Origin: an uncultured Dorea sp.
GTDB taxonomy: Bacteria > Bacillota > Clostridia > Lachnospirales > Lachnospiraceae
Assembly (NCBI GenBank): GCA_945870325.1
Contig: CAMBRQ010000001.1
Location: 62,001 to 126,000, forward strand
Direction: 5' to 3'
Length of the DNA: 64,000 bases
The position numbers and the translations under genes are program-made. This document shows, one piece after another, positions 27,958-37,533 of the stretch (position 1 is its first letter; each line of letters begins with the position of its first letter). The notes under the pieces are model-generated. The model worked only from the letters and a program-made list of their open reading frames with translations, did no database searches and had not been told where the DNA came from.

Positions 27958-28979
27958 TTATATTTTTCCGTAAGCCCATCCTTCCGGGCTATAGATACCC
28001 TTCTGTTTCTTCTGCATATATTTGTCAAACGCTGCTGTTATGAATGGGCACAAGAACAGTGTAATAATAGACGCTGTTGCACACTGCGCCGTTGCCATAC
28101 TGACATATCCCTCCATAGACGGATCTGCTTCGGCAACTGCCGCCGGCGTCATGGCTGAATTCAGTGCTGTAGTACCGATCGCTGCGCCCATTGCATTCCG
28201 TTCCTTCTTCGGAAGCAAAAGGTTAACTACAAAGAAGAAGAGAACTGCTGTTGCTGCCGAGATAAGACCAAGCACAATACCTGATGCTCCTGCCGTAAGG
28301 ATTGTCTTAACATCCGTCTTTGCGCCGATAGAAATCGTCATAAAGAAGGTTACGATAGGCTGTGCCGCTTTGCATGCATCACGGAAGCCTTTGTCCAGAT
28401 TTCCCCAGACAAATCCGATCAACAATGGCACCAACACCGCGATCAATGATTTAATCGGAATATTCGCAAGACCCGTTGCCCCAAGCGCAATCAGCGTAAA
28501 GAACGGTCCGTCGTTCAATGACAGAATAGAAATCGCACCTGTATCTGTCGCATTACCAAATTGCGAAGACAATGAAATATACAGAGAGCCATTGGAATTT
28601 GTAATTGCCGCAATCAGTACGAAAGGTGCAATTCCAAGAAATCCCTCCGGTTCGCATATCTTCCCGACAACGATTCCAAGCAGCACTCCAAATAAGAACT
28701 TCACCCCTGTCATAACCACGCCCTTGTATAAAGGCATGCCTACCTGCTTGATATTAATCATAGAGCCACATATGATCAGGAAGAATCCCATCATACATGA
28801 ATTTCCTTCATAGAATAACGCCGTTACATAGCCTCCAATCTGGAACACTGCGGCACGAATGTTGCCAGCAGGACCGCGATTACCAGCGGAATAATTACCA
28901 GGCCGCCCGGCAATTCCTTCATCTTGTTAAGGATATTAAAATCCCTGGTCTCTTTCATTTCTGTGTTTTGTTGATTCAT
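27958..28979 (-). pseudogene. kdgT: KdgT-type 2-keto-3-deoxygluconate permease with a frameshift
   Basis: An ATG at 28979 with RBS AAGGAGAGGAAAA opens a frame (MKELPGGLVIIPLVIAVLLA) that reaches TFVPQ and then stops. From about 28848 the next frame continues with VFQIGGYVTALF and runs intact to 27958. One missing G between CAG and TGTTCC accounts for it. Joined, the protein would be about 340 residues with ten or so helices, the size of the KdgT family. In this neighbourhood the cargo is more likely a four-carbon sugar acid than KDG. As sequenced, only an N-terminally truncated carrier could form. Confidence 0.8.
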
Positions 28980-29051
28980 TTTTCCTCTCCTTTTCTTTAT
29001 ATATCTTCATGCATTGTCCGCATGATTATCAGGATGTTCATCACCTGATAT

Positions 29052-30395
29052 CTATCTCTCCGCTTCTCTGAACAAGCGTTTTACAATATCACATGCGATA
29101 TTGTCATTGCCTGTTAATCCGCCTTTCCCAACCACCGGAAGTCCGTGGCAAGCACTTCCGATCAATCGTCCTATATCTGTTTGTGGGATAACATAGTCAA
29201 GTACCTCAAGACATTCCACACCAAGCTGATAGCATACATTCACCATTGTATCTCCACCTGTTGTATATAAACCAGCGATATTCTCTTTACCAGAGAACTC
29301 CAGAACCTCGGCAATAATCCTTCCTAACCCTGCATTGATACGGTTTGCGCTCATTCCTTCCGCATAATGGCGCTTCGCATCCTCTTCATCCAGATTCAAT
29401 AATTCGCCGTGCAGAGCCGTTTCAAAAAGAATCGCCCTTGGTTTCTTCTCCTGCGACAGCAATTCCGTTGCTTTTTGAACCGCTTTTGCCACCTCACCCT
29501 TAGCAGCCGCGCCGCCTTCAATCAACGGAATCGGCTCTACGCTAATTCTTATATGGCGCTCATCCCGGCAGAGGATCGCCATCTATTTCTTTGTAACCGG
29601 TGTTGCGCTTCCCGCCGCAATAAGGACCGTCTTGTCACTCTCTTCTTCCTCCGGAGGCAGATTGGCTTCCTCAATCCCGATCAGGCTCCTATGATATGCC
29701 ATCTTAGCTGTAAACGGTTCCGGATCCACACTGACCACGTTCCATCCCAGGGAAATACATGCCTGCGCGATATTTTCTACATCTTGCAAAGCAATTGCAT
29801 CTACTACGATCACCTCGCATCCGGCATTCCTCCGCTCTGCCAGCGCCTCTTCAATCACTTCGTCTCCCTGAAGCACCTGGTCCAAGGTTACCAGTCCGAC
29901 CTTACGGCGCGTCTGGACGGACAGAAGTTTGGGTATGTAACTTTCCTTTACCGGAGTTCTTACATCTTGTGCAACCGGAGTATTGATCAGCGCAACGCCA
30001 TCTATCACCGAATATCCTCCAACCAGAATCCTTCTTGACTGCGGCATCGCTGGTACCACAACAGCCACGGTTCCCTCTTCTAACTGATCCAGCATCGCAT
30101 CAAGCTCTACCCCAATTCCACCACGAAGGGTAGTATCGATTCTTTTCTGGAAATACTTCACCCCCATATTCTTAAGGGCGATCGTTGCTTCCTTCACCTT
30201 ATCGTACGCCCCATTCGCCGGAAGCGGACGACTGTTGCTGCTGATGATAATAGCATCCAGTTCCTCTACGCCTTCCGCTTGCGTTGCAGCTTCTACATTG
30301 AAAAACACTGCCGTTCTCGCCTTGCTTCTCGCCAGCAACACTCCCGTGGTAGTTGCTCCGGTAAGATCATCGGCTACTGCTCCAATCAGTGGCAT
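29052..30395 (-). pseudogene. dtnK: Four-carbon acid-sugar kinase (DUF1537, DtnK/OtnK type) with an in-frame amber codon
   Basis: The N-terminal domain starts at 30395 (MPLIGAVADDLTGATTTGVLLA, AGAGAGG-type RBS) and has the ADDLTGA motif and KRIDTTLRGGIG. After AAGSATPVTKK a TAG at 29583-29585 stops translation. The next codon is in the same frame and continues, without a break, into the ATP-binding C-terminal domain (TTGGDTMVNVC, GLPVVGKGG). A single CAG-to-TAG change explains it. The joined protein would be about 447 residues, normal for DUF1537 kinases that phosphorylate D-threonate or erythronate at O4. Without suppression the kinase should be dead. Confidence 0.85.
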
Positions 30396-30442
30396 CTCTT
30401 TAACCTCTCTTTCTTTCACCGCTATTTTTTGGCTTCCCATAA

Positions 30443-31462
30443 TTATTGCATCTCTTTCTCATGCTGCTTTGCTGCATATTCAGCAACCACTTTCGTTGAT
30501 TCAATCAGGCTTACACATCCTGCGACTCCTTTTCCCGCAATATCGAATGCGGTTCCGTGATCTACCGAACTTCTGATGAACGGAAGCCCGAAAGTAAGTG
30601 TGACTGATTTTTCAAAATCCAATGTCTTACATGCAATGTGCCCCTGATCATGATACAGAGAAAGAATCGCATCAAACTTGCCGGATTTTCCGATATTGAA
30701 TACCGAGTCCGCCGGGCAAGGTCCGATTGCGTTGATTCCACGCTCCTTAGCCGCTTCTACTGCCGGTCCGATATCCGTAAGTTCTTCCGTACCAAACAGA
30801 CCATTATCTCCATTATGCGGATTCAATCCTGCAACTGCTATCAACGGATTCTCGATTCCGATCTTGCGGAGTTCTTTGTCAATATTGATGACGTTCTCAA
30901 GCACAATCTCTTTGGAAGCATAATGGCACGCATCCACCAGAGACATATGGCGGCTTACAAAGAATACTCTTAACTTATGGCAAGAAAACATCGTAAGCGC
31001 ATACGGGGATTTCGTCTGGTTCTGATAGATCTCTGTATGTCCCGGCTCTTTGATTCCAACCAGTTTTATTGCTCCCTTATGAATGGGGGATGTGGACACG
31101 GCATTAATCTTCTTGGTCATTCCAAGTTCAATCGACTTCATGATCCAGTCAATTGCCATCTGACCCGCTAATTTCTGCTCCTTTCCCCATTCAATAGAAT
31201 CTGTATCATACTCTCCTGTCTCCAGGATATCTACCGTGCCATATTCGTATTTTGCTTCTGATGGATCTGTAATGTTGTTGTACTTTAATTCTTTTCCCAA
31301 TACTTTGGCTGCTTTTTCCATAATTGCTTTGCTTCCGATCACAAATGGTCTGCAGCATTCGTGGATTTCCTTTGATAACATTGTTCCAACTACAATCTCT
31401 GGTCCTATGCCGGCCGGGTCTCCCATTGTAATCGCTGTAATAGGTCTGAACTTTTCTTCCAT
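30443..31462 (-). CDS. pdxA2: PdxA2: 4-phospho-D-threonate/erythronate dehydrogenase
   Basis: About 339 residues, intact. PdxA-family landmarks: ITMGDPAGIGPEIV, PIHKGAIKL, GHTEIYQNQT, LSLYHDQGHIACK and the C-terminal GTAFDIAGKG. The metal-binding His residues are in place. In DUF1537 loci this enzyme oxidises the phosphorylated acid and CO2 is lost, giving dihydroxyacetone phosphate. That role, rather than pyridoxine synthesis, is inferred from the adjacent kinase, 47 bases downstream. The start at 31462 uses AAGGAGAGAAAGA. It is divergent from a triosephosphate-isomerase paralogue that could process the product. Confidence 0.88.
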   Translation of the reverse strand: MEEKFRPITAITMGDPAGIGPEIVVGTMLSKEIHECCRPFVIGSKAIMEKAAKVLGKELKYNNITDPSEAKYEYGTVDILETGEYDTDSIEWGKEQKLAGQMAIDWIMKSIELGMTKKINAVSTSPIHKGAIKLVGIKEPGHTEIYQNQTKSPYALTMFSCHKLRVFFVSRHMSLVDACHYASKEIVLENVINIDKELRKIGIENPLIAVAGLNPHNGDNGLFGTEELTDIGPAVEAAKERGINAIGPCPADSVFNIGKSGKFDAILSLYHDQGHIACKTLDFEKSVTLTFGLPFIRSSVDHGTAFDIAGKGVAGCVSLIESTKVVAEYAAKQHEKEMQ

Positions 31463-31479
31463 TCTTTCTCTCCTTTTCA

Positions 31480-31520
31480 TTTTATTTTCGTTTTATTTTT
31501 GTTTAATTTTTGTTTGCGAA
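31480..31520. promoter_or_regulatory. Candidate DeoR operator, copy 1
   Basis: The word TTTCGTTTTATTTTTGTTT at 31487-31505 lies just upstream of the pdxA2 start. It matches two other T-rich words in this locus (31634 and 33181). DeoR-type operators are often T/TTTCG direct repeats; the assignment is inference. Confidence 0.4.
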
Positions 31521-31630
31521 TTAATTTTATCCCGATTTTGAGGATTTTTCAACATGTTTTTGTAAATTCAGTACATTTATATATTTTAAACACCACATTT
31601 TTGTGCGATATATATTAGTTTTGCCCTCCT

Positions 31631-31664
31631 TTCTTTCGTTTATTTTTGTTTTTTCGTTTCTATT
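31631..31664. promoter_or_regulatory. Candidate DeoR operator, copy 2
   Basis: TTTCGTTTATTTTTGTTT at 31634-31651 followed by TTTTCGTTTC, 20 bases upstream of the tpiA2 -35 box. Confidence 0.4.
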
Positions 31665-31684
31665 TATTATCACCATTTTTGTAG

Positions 31685-31713
31685 TTGCGTTTTTTTCGTT
31701 TCCAGAATATAAT
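31685..31713 (+). promoter_or_regulatory. tpiA2 promoter
   Basis: TTGCGT, 17 bases containing TTTTTTCGTTTC, TATAAT, ending 38 bases before the start codon. Confidence 0.6.
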
Positions 31714-31750
31714 GAAATCAATTCATCAAATACAACATAAGGAGGTAAAT

Positions 31751-32539
31751 ATGAAAAAATTATATTTTGGAAGCAACCTGAAAATGTACAAAACTATTCA
31801 GGAAACAGTTTCTTATCTTCAGTCACTTTATGAGAAGACAAAAGATATCAGCAGAGACGATATCGACCTGTTCATCATCCCATCCTACACTGCACTTGAA
31901 AGTGCGGCCAAGCATATCGACCAGTCCTATATCAAATTAGGCGCTCAGAATATGTGTTGGGCCGATGAAGGGCAATTTACCGGAGAGATTTCTCCTATTA
32001 TGCTCAAAGAACTCGGTCTTAACCTGGTCATGATCGGCCATTCCGAGAGAAGACATGTATTTGGCGAGACGGATTCCGAAGAAAACCAGAAGGTGAAAGC
32101 CGCTCTTAACCACGGCTTCACCACTCTTCTCTGCATCGGCGAGACTGCACAGGAAAAGGATTATAACATCAGCGCGGAAGTTCTCAGAATGCAGTTAAAA
32201 ATAGGATTACATGACATCCCCCTCTCCCACCTTTCCAATCTTTGGATCTCATACGAGCCTGTCTGGTCCATCGGAGTAAACGGGACTCCTGCTTCCGCCG
32301 GGTACGCAGAAAAGATGCATAAAATAATCAAAGAATGTCTGACCGAACTTTTCGGGGATGCCGGGAAGGATATCCCAACATTATATGGCGGAAGCGTAAA
32401 CCCTGACAATGCCTGCCAGTTAATCACACAGCCTTCCATCGACGGGTTATTTACCGGACGCGCCGCATGGCAGGCAGATAAGTTCGAGCAATTAATCCGT
32501 GATGCAATGGCGTCTTATGAAGCGCAGCAAAAAAACTAA
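31751..32539 (+). CDS. Triosephosphate-isomerase paralogue of the acid-sugar locus
   Basis: About 262 residues, starting at 31751 after AAGGAGGTAAAT. Catalytic residues of the TIM family are all present: Lys in GSNLKMY, His in IGHSERRHVFGE and Glu in YEPVWSIG. The phosphate loop is LYGGSVNP. Differences from housekeeping TpiA (NLKMYK instead of NWKMN; SIGVNGTPAS in loop 6) suggest a specialised copy. It could convert dihydroxyacetone phosphate made by PdxA2, or act as an L-erythrulose-1-phosphate isomerase (EryH/LerI type). Context with an RpiB paralogue fits the tetrulose reading. Confidence 0.82.
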   Translation: MKKLYFGSNLKMYKTIQETVSYLQSLYEKTKDISRDDIDLFIIPSYTALESAAKHIDQSYIKLGAQNMCWADEGQFTGEISPIMLKELGLNLVMIGHSERRHVFGETDSEENQKVKAALNHGFTTLLCIGETAQEKDYNISAEVLRMQLKIGLHDIPLSHLSNLWISYEPVWSIGVNGTPASAGYAEKMHKIIKECLTELFGDAGKDIPTLYGGSVNPDNACQLITQPSIDGLFTGRAAWQADKFEQLIRDAMASYEAQQKN

Positions 32540-32612
32540 TCGTGCTTTTGTTTGCAAAATACAACAGGAAATCTGGTCAGCACTTCTGCTCAGATACATA
32601 AAAAGGGGCATA

Positions 32613-32640
32613 AAAAAAAGGAGGGGCATCCCTCCTTTTT
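32613..32640. terminator. Bidirectional terminator between tpiA2 and rpiB
   Basis: Stem GGAGGG/CCCTCC around GCAT flanked by A-run and T-run; serves both convergent genes. Confidence 0.8.
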
Positions 32641-32660
32641 CTTGCATATCGATCCACATT

Positions 32661-33101
32661 CTAGTGTGCGTTCTCATAATTAACGAACGCATCTACTTTC
32701 GGCTGAGAAGCGCACCCTTTCTCGAATTCATTTGTTAAAAAGGCTTCTGTCAGTTCTTCTCTCAACTTATTTCCAATCGTAAATGCTCCCATGCATGCGA
32801 TATTGGCATCATTACTAAGACGTGCACGCTTTGCAGAATAGACATCCGAAAGCAGAGCTGCATATGCACCCTTTACCTTGTTGGCCGCAATGGATACGCC
32901 AAGCCCGGTTCCGCAGATTAAGATTCCCCGATCATACTCCTTCGTCGCAACTGCCTCTGCCACCCGGATAGCCACATTCGCATAGATCGGGTCCTCACTT
33001 CCGAAATCTGTCACTTCACCGTATCCCTTCTTTTCAATAAACTCGATCAATTCTTCTTTCGCCTGCTTGGCATTTGGATCACAACCGATTGCAATTTTCA
33101 T
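32661..33101 (-). CDS. RpiB/LacAB-family sugar-phosphate isomerase
   Basis: About 146 residues, starting at 33101 (MKIAIGCDPNA) after GGAGGAAAAGAAA. The active-site Cys sits in GILICGTGLGVSIAANKV and the C-terminal RARLSNDANIACMGAFTIG is standard. The usual N-terminal DHAG motif is replaced by DPNAKQAKEEL, which argues for a substrate other than ribose-5-phosphate. By analogy to DerI/EryI enzymes it could interconvert D-erythrulose-4-phosphate and D-erythrose-4-phosphate. The upstream region carries the third T-rich operator candidate. Confidence 0.82.
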   Translation of the reverse strand: MKIAIGCDPNAKQAKEELIEFIEKKGYGEVTDFGSEDPIYANVAIRVAEAVATKEYDRGILICGTGLGVSIAANKVKGAYAALLSDVYSAKRARLSNDANIACMGAFTIGNKLREELTEAFLTNEFEKGCASQPKVDAFVNYENAH

Positions 33102-33172
33102 TTTCTTTTCCTCCATTTTCGATTTGTTTTGTTTTATCATTTTATCACTTGCGTTCTCATTTGTCTATAATT

Positions 33173-33207
33173 GTGTTTATTTTCGTTTATATTTTGTTTT
33201 TGTTAAT
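33173..33207. promoter_or_regulatory. Candidate DeoR operator, copy 3
   Basis: TTTCGTTTATATTTTGTTT at 33181-33199, about 80 bases upstream of the rpiB start and matching copies 1 and 2. Confidence 0.4.
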
Positions 33208-33248
33208 TCAAAAGCAATCGCAACCCGCCAATTTAAAAAAAGCCAAAA

Positions 33249-33347
33249 AAGTACCCTGCGCCACATTGGGTACAGGGCATATGTCAATTAGGTACACCAC
33301 ATTTGCTAATTGGGGACGTAGTAAAAGTGCATTTTACTACGTCCCCA
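33249..33347. repeat. REP-like palindromes downstream of dapL
   Basis: Two hairpins in tandem. GTACCC...GGGTAC spans about 33249-33272. The second has a 16-bp perfect stem TGGGGACGTAGTAAAA (33311-33326 with 33332-33347). The second lies four bases from the dapL stop and may end its transcript, but it lacks a minus-strand T-run. The G-rich palindrome resembles REP sequences tied to RAYT transposases; no RAYT gene is in the window. Confidence 0.5.
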
Positions 33348-33351
33348 ACTA

Positions 33352-34566
33352 CTACATTTTTTTAATTCTTTCAATTGCTGACACTGTATTCTCATAAGAT
33401 CCAAACGCAGTCAACCGGAAATATCCCTCGCCGCTCGGTCCAAATCCAGATCCCGGAGTTCCCACAACATTCGCATTCTCGAGCAGGTAATCGAAGAACT
33501 CCCAAGAACTCATTCCCTTCGGCGTCTCCAACCAGATATATGGTGCGTTAACACCGCCAGATACATTGTACCCAGCATCTTTCAATCCTTCATAAATTGT
33601 CTTTGCATTCTTCATGTAATAAGCAACCTGTTCTTTTAACTGTGCTTTTCCAGCCTCAGAATATACTGCTTCTCCAGCCTTCTGCACGATATACGGCGCG
33701 CCGTTGTATTTGGTTCCATGACGTCTCGCCCAAAGAGAATGAAGCAAAACATCCCCACATTTTACATCTTTCGGAATGACAGTTGCACCAAGTCTTACTC
33801 CGGTGAACCCTGCATTCTTGGAGAAACTTCTAAGTTCAATCGCACAGGTTCTCGCACCCTCGCACTCATAGATGGTGTGCGGCACGTTATCTTCAGAGAT
33901 ATACGCCTCATAAGCAGCATCATAGATGATAACCGCTCCCACTTTATTCGCATAGTCTACCCACTCCTGTAGCTGATTCTTCGTAATTGTAGATCCCGTA
34001 GGATTGTTTGGGAAACACAGGTAGATGATATCTGGTGTCTCTGCCGGAAGTTCCGGCGCAAAACCTGTATCTTTAGTACATGGCATATAAATGACATCAC
34101 TCCATGTCTCTGCTTTCGGATCGTAAGTTCCCGTACGTCCTGCCATAACGTTCGTATCAACGTATACCGGATATACCGGGTCACAAACGGCGATCTTATT
34201 ATCTTTTGCAAATATCTCCTGGATGTTACCAGAATCACATTTTGCTCCATCAGAGATAAATATCTCATCTGCCTTGATATCGCAGCCTTTATCCTGATAA
34301 TCATTCTTCGCCATTACGCTTCTTAAGAATTCATAGCCAAGATCCGGCGCATAGCCATGAAAGGTCTCTGCATGCGCCATCTCATCAACCGCACTGTGCA
34401 GCGCTTCAATAATTGCCGGCGCCAATGGCTGTGTTACATCCCCGATTCCAAGCCGGATAATACTTTTATCCGGATTCGCTGCCTGGAATGCTGCTACTTT
34501 CTTACCTATCGTCGAGAAGAGATAACTCCCCGGTAATTTTAGATAGTCTTCATTTACTTTAAACAT
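33352..34566 (-). CDS. dapL: LL-diaminopimelate aminotransferase
   Basis: A 404-residue PLP enzyme that makes LL-diaminopimelate directly from tetrahydrodipicolinate and glutamate. Landmarks are KVNEDYLKLPGSYLF, GIGDVTQPLAPAI, FISDGAKCDSGNIQEIF, YLCFPNNPTGSTI, the PLP lysine in LRSFSKNAGFTGVRLG, and the C-terminal GYFRLTAFGS. All match DapL rather than ordinary aspartate aminotransferases. Its presence with dapF means lysine and murein are made by the aminotransferase route. It follows dapF by 24 bases. Confidence 0.95.
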   Translation of the reverse strand: MFKVNEDYLKLPGSYLFSTIGKKVAAFQAANPDKSIIRLGIGDVTQPLAPAIIEALHSAVDEMAHAETFHGYAPDLGYEFLRSVMAKNDYQDKGCDIKADEIFISDGAKCDSGNIQEIFAKDNKIAVCDPVYPVYVDTNVMAGRTGTYDPKAETWSDVIYMPCTKDTGFAPELPAETPDIIYLCFPNNPTGSTITKNQLQEWVDYANKVGAVIIYDAAYEAYISEDNVPHTIYECEGARTCAIELRSFSKNAGFTGVRLGATVIPKDVKCGDVLLHSLWARRHGTKYNGAPYIVQKAGEAVYSEAGKAQLKEQVAYYMKNAKTIYEGLKDAGYNVSGGVNAPYIWLETPKGMSSWEFFDYLLENANVVGTPGSGFGPSGEGYFRLTAFGSYENTVSAIERIKKM

Positions 34567-34590
34567 TCTTCTAACTCCTTTATATATTCT

Positions 34591-35436
34591 TTATATTTCA
34601 ATCTCACCATCGAACACTGTAGTTGCCGGACCGGTCATATACACCTTATTCACTTCCCGATCCCACTCAATCTTCAAATCTCCACCTAATAATCGAATCG
34701 TAACCTCATGATCCGTCAGTCCATTCAGAATACTTGCAACAGCCACCGCACAGGCACCCGTTCCACATGCAAGAGTCTCTCCTGAACCTCTCTCCCACAC
34801 ACGCATCTCTACCGTCTTACGATCAATCACCCTCGCGAATTCCGTATTGATTCTCTTCGGGAATCTCTCATGATTCTCAAACTTCGGACCAATCTTCTCG
34901 ATATCCAGCCCCTTCACATCCTCGATATAGACCACCGCATGCGGATTCCCCATAGACACACCTGTCATATGATATTCTGTTCCATCCACTACAATTACTT
35001 CATCAACTACCTGATCTGCTTCCCAACCTTCTTCCATCTCGATTGGAATCGCTTCCGCCCTAAGTTCCGGCGTGCCCATATCCACCTTCACAAGCGCAAC
35101 CTTGCCGCAGGCAACCATAAGATCAAGATACTTAATCCCACCAAGTGTCTCCACCGAGATGCTGGTCTTATCTGTCAGTCCATAATCATACACATACTTC
35201 GCTACACAACGGATTCCATTGCCACACATCTCACCTCTGGAACCGTCCGCATTATACATCTCCATCTCGAAATCTGCCACCTTCGATGGGTTAATCATAA
35301 TCAATCCATCCGAGCCAATCCCAAGGTGCCGATCACTTACATACTTTGCCACCTCCGGCGGGTTCTCAATCTTCTCCTTAAAGCAATTCACATAGACATA
35401 GTCATTACCAAGTCCATGCATCTTCGTGAATCTCAC
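34591..35436 (-). CDS. dapF: Diaminopimelate epimerase
   Basis: Converts LL- to meso-diaminopimelate. 281 residues, with both catalytic cysteines in context: [18 protein letters not shown] and [16 protein letters not shown]. The N-terminal [15 protein letters not shown] is typical. RBS AAGGAG about 14 bases upstream. First of the dapF-dapL pair, 47 bases after the ANTAR regulator on the same strand, so the whole glnA-ANTAR-dapF-dapL run may be one transcript. Confidence 0.96.
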   Translation of the reverse strand: MRFTKMHGLGNDYVYVNCFKEKIENPPEVAKYVSDRHLGIGSDGLIMINPSKVADFEMEMYNADGSRGEMCGNGIRCVAKYVYDYGLTDKTSISVETLGGIKYLDLMVACGKVALVKVDMGTPELRAEAIPIEMEEGWEADQVVDEVIVVDGTEYHMTGVSMGNPHAVVYIEDVKGLDIEKIGPKFENHERFPKRINTEFARVIDRKTVEMRVWERGSGETLACGTGACAVAVASILNGLTDHEVTIRLLGGDLKIEWDREVNKVYMTGPATTVFDGEIEI

Positions 35437-35483
35437 ACTCCCACTCTCCTTCCATCTTTTGATTCTCTATTATAATTCCGCTA

Positions 35484-36032
35484 TTATTCTGACATAATAC
35501 TCAGCACCATCTCTGCCGTCTCAACCATATTCGTCCCGCTGTCCATGCTGCTCTTCTGAAGATATCTATGCGCTTCTGCCTCCGTCATGTTATTACGTGC
35601 CATCAACAGCTCCTTTGCTTTCGTTATCAACGCTTTCTGTTCGGAGTTCCGGTTCTTTTGCTCCAGTTTTCGCTTCTTACGCCTTCGGTCGACCGTCCGC
35701 AGCATCATATCCATCGTGTTCATCAGATCATACACCTTAATCGGCATTGACAAGCCCACAACACCCTCTATGCCGCCCTCGCTCCATTTATCCGCAGACG
35801 CGATCAGAAGCATCTCGAAAGTCTTCGGCAGGTATTCCCGAAGTTCCGTATACATCATATCCTTCAGTTTATAGCCACATACCACAATTCCCTCATCTAC
35901 AGTATCCGCGTAATTCATCGCCTGAGCACCCGTAGTAGCCACTCCGGTTACATCCATTCCGCCCCGCACTAATAGGTTGCGAATATTGGTTGCGTTATCC
36001 TTATTGGGAAATACAACAATAATACCAACCAA
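35484..36032 (-). CDS. ANTAR-domain RNA-binding antiterminator, receiver-like
   Basis: About 182 residues. The N-terminal receiver-like fold (IIVVFPNKDNATNIRNLLVRGG) lacks a clear phosphoacceptor Asp: GIVVCGYKL occupies the usual site. After a basic linker (RRRKKRKLEQKNR) comes the ANTAR domain (KALITKAKELLMARNNMTEAEAHRYLQKSSMDSG). AGGAGG stands one base from a GTG and seven bases from TTG at 36032; I favour the TTG. It lies 54 bases after glnA; ANTAR proteins relieve attenuation in nitrogen genes, and a terminator is present in the glnA leader. Confidence 0.85.
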   Translation of the reverse strand: MVGIIVVFPNKDNATNIRNLLVRGGMDVTGVATTGAQAMNYADTVDEGIVVCGYKLKDMMYTELREYLPKTFEMLLIASADKWSEGGIEGVVGLSMPIKVYDLMNTMDMMLRTVDRRRKKRKLEQKNRNSEQKALITKAKELLMARNNMTEAEAHRYLQKSSMDSGTNMVETAEMVLSIMSE

Positions 36033-36092
36033 ACTCACACCTCCTGTTATTCTCAGTCTTCACTCTATTGTGTCTGCCTTAAAAGAAAATGT

Positions 36093-37424
36093 CTACATAC
36101 GGTGTAAATATTTCCCCAGTTCCCATTCTGTAACCTGCGCGCGGTAATCTGCGTACTCTTTATTCTTCGCCTTAAGATATTTTCTTGATAAATCCTCACC
36201 AAGAACTGCCTGAATATACTCATCCTTCTCGAATTCCTTCGCCGCCTCACGAAGACTTCTCGGAAGCGATTCGATCCCCGCCTCTTTTCTCTGTTCGGCC
36301 GTCATCTCGAAGATATTGCAATCAATACTCTGCGGCGGCATGATCTCATTCTTAATACCATCCAGACCTGCTGCCAGGCACACCGCCAGCGCAAGATATG
36401 GGTTCGCACACGGATCCGGGCTTCTAAGTTCAATCTTTGCATTGTCCCCGCACATTGCAGGCACGCGGATCAAAGGCGTCCGGTTTTTCGCAGACCACGC
36501 AATATATACAGGTGCCTCATATCCCGGCACAAGCCTCTTGTATGAATTCACGATCGGATTCGTAATGAAACTGATCGCCTTCATATGCTTCATGATACCG
36601 CCGATAAAGTAATATGCCTCCTTGCTCAGCCCCCTCTCATCCTTCGGATCGGAGAATGCATTCATACCATCTCTGCTCAGAGACATATTCGTATGCATGC
36701 CAGAGCCATTTACACCGTATTTCGGTTTGGGCATAAATGTTGCATGAAGCCCGTGGCGCTTTGCAATCGTCTTCACTACTAACTTAAACGTCATAATATT
36801 ATCAGCAGTTGCCAATGCTTCATCATATCTGAAATCAATCTCATGCTGTGCCGGCGCCAGTTCATGGTGGGACGATTCCACAACGAATCCCATATCCTCC
36901 AGTGTCAGCACCATATCCCTGCGCGCATTCTCTCCAAGATCCAGAGGTCCCAGATCAAAATACGTTGCACTTTCATGGGAGAGCGTTGTCGGAATCCCAT
37001 CTTCATCCGTATGGAACAGGAAGAATTCACATTCCGGTCCTACATTGAACTCATATCCCATCTCCTTAGCCTCTGCCATTACTTTCTTCAGGATATATCT
37101 CGGATCACTCGCAAAAGCCGTTCCATCCGGCTTATACACATCACAGATCAACCTTGCAACCTTCCCCTGCTGCGGTCTCCATGGAAATATCTCAAAAGTA
37201 TCCAGATCCGGATAAAGGTACATATCTGAATCCTCGACTCTGGCAAATCCTTCTATAGAAGATCCATCAAACATAATCTGGTTATCCAACGCTTTCGGAA
37301 GCTGGCTGGTCGTAATCGCAACATTCTTCATGGTTCCAAAGATATCTGTAAACTGAAGACGGATGAACCCCACATCCTCTTCCTCCACCATCCTTAAGAC
37401 ATCCTCTCTCGTGTAATTATTCAT
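36093..37424 (-). CDS. glnA: Glutamine synthetase, type I
   Basis: ATP-dependent synthesis of glutamine from glutamate and ammonia. About 443 residues, the shorter GSI-alpha size. Signatures are [42 protein letters not shown], the ATP-binding [12 protein letters not shown] and [19 protein letters not shown]. The start at 37424 follows GGAGGGAAATGTA. A strong promoter plus leader terminator precede it and an ANTAR protein follows, so attenuation control by nitrogen status is likely. The adenylylation loop of the GSI-beta type is absent, as in other Firmicutes. Confidence 0.96.
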   Translation of the reverse strand: MNNYTREDVLRMVEEEDVGFIRLQFTDIFGTMKNVAITTSQLPKALDNQIMFDGSSIEGFARVEDSDMYLYPDLDTFEIFPWRPQQGKVARLICDVYKPDGTAFASDPRYILKKVMAEAKEMGYEFNVGPECEFFLFHTDEDGIPTTLSHESATYFDLGPLDLGENARRDMVLTLEDMGFVVESSHHELAPAQHEIDFRYDEALATADNIMTFKLVVKTIAKRHGLHATFMPKPKYGVNGSGMHTNMSLSRDGMNAFSDPKDERGLSKEAYYFIGGIMKHMKAISFITNPIVNSYKRLVPGYEAPVYIAWSAKNRTPLIRVPAMCGDNAKIELRSPDPCANPYLALAVCLAAGLDGIKNEIMPPQSIDCNIFEMTAEQRKEAGIESLPRSLREAAKEFEKDEYIQAVLGEDLSRKYLKAKNKEYADYRAQVTEWELGKYLHRM

Positions 37425-37480
37425 TACATTTCCCTCCTGACCTAAATATATGTAATTATCACACAATTCCTGGTTCTATA

Positions 37481-37516
37481 TAAAAATGGGCGCTCTCATG
37501 CCATGATGAAAACGCC
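37481..37516 (-). terminator. Attenuator terminator in the glnA leader
   Basis: Minus-strand stem GGCGTTTTCAT/ATGAGAGCGCC (37506-37516 with 37489-37499, two G-U pairs), loop CATGGC, then a T5 run. It sits between the promoter and the glnA start, so transcription must pass it. Confidence 0.65.
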
Positions 37517-37533
37517 TTTGTCTTACACACTAG

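Noticed and set aside
28022-28813. 263-codon plus-strand ORF
   Set aside because: Antisense shadow of the KdgT-like gene; no RBS and low-complexity composition.
33102-33351. Lysine riboswitch near dapL
   Set aside because: The region is at the 3' end of dapL and shows only REP-like palindromes; upstream of dapF no lysine-box features are visible.
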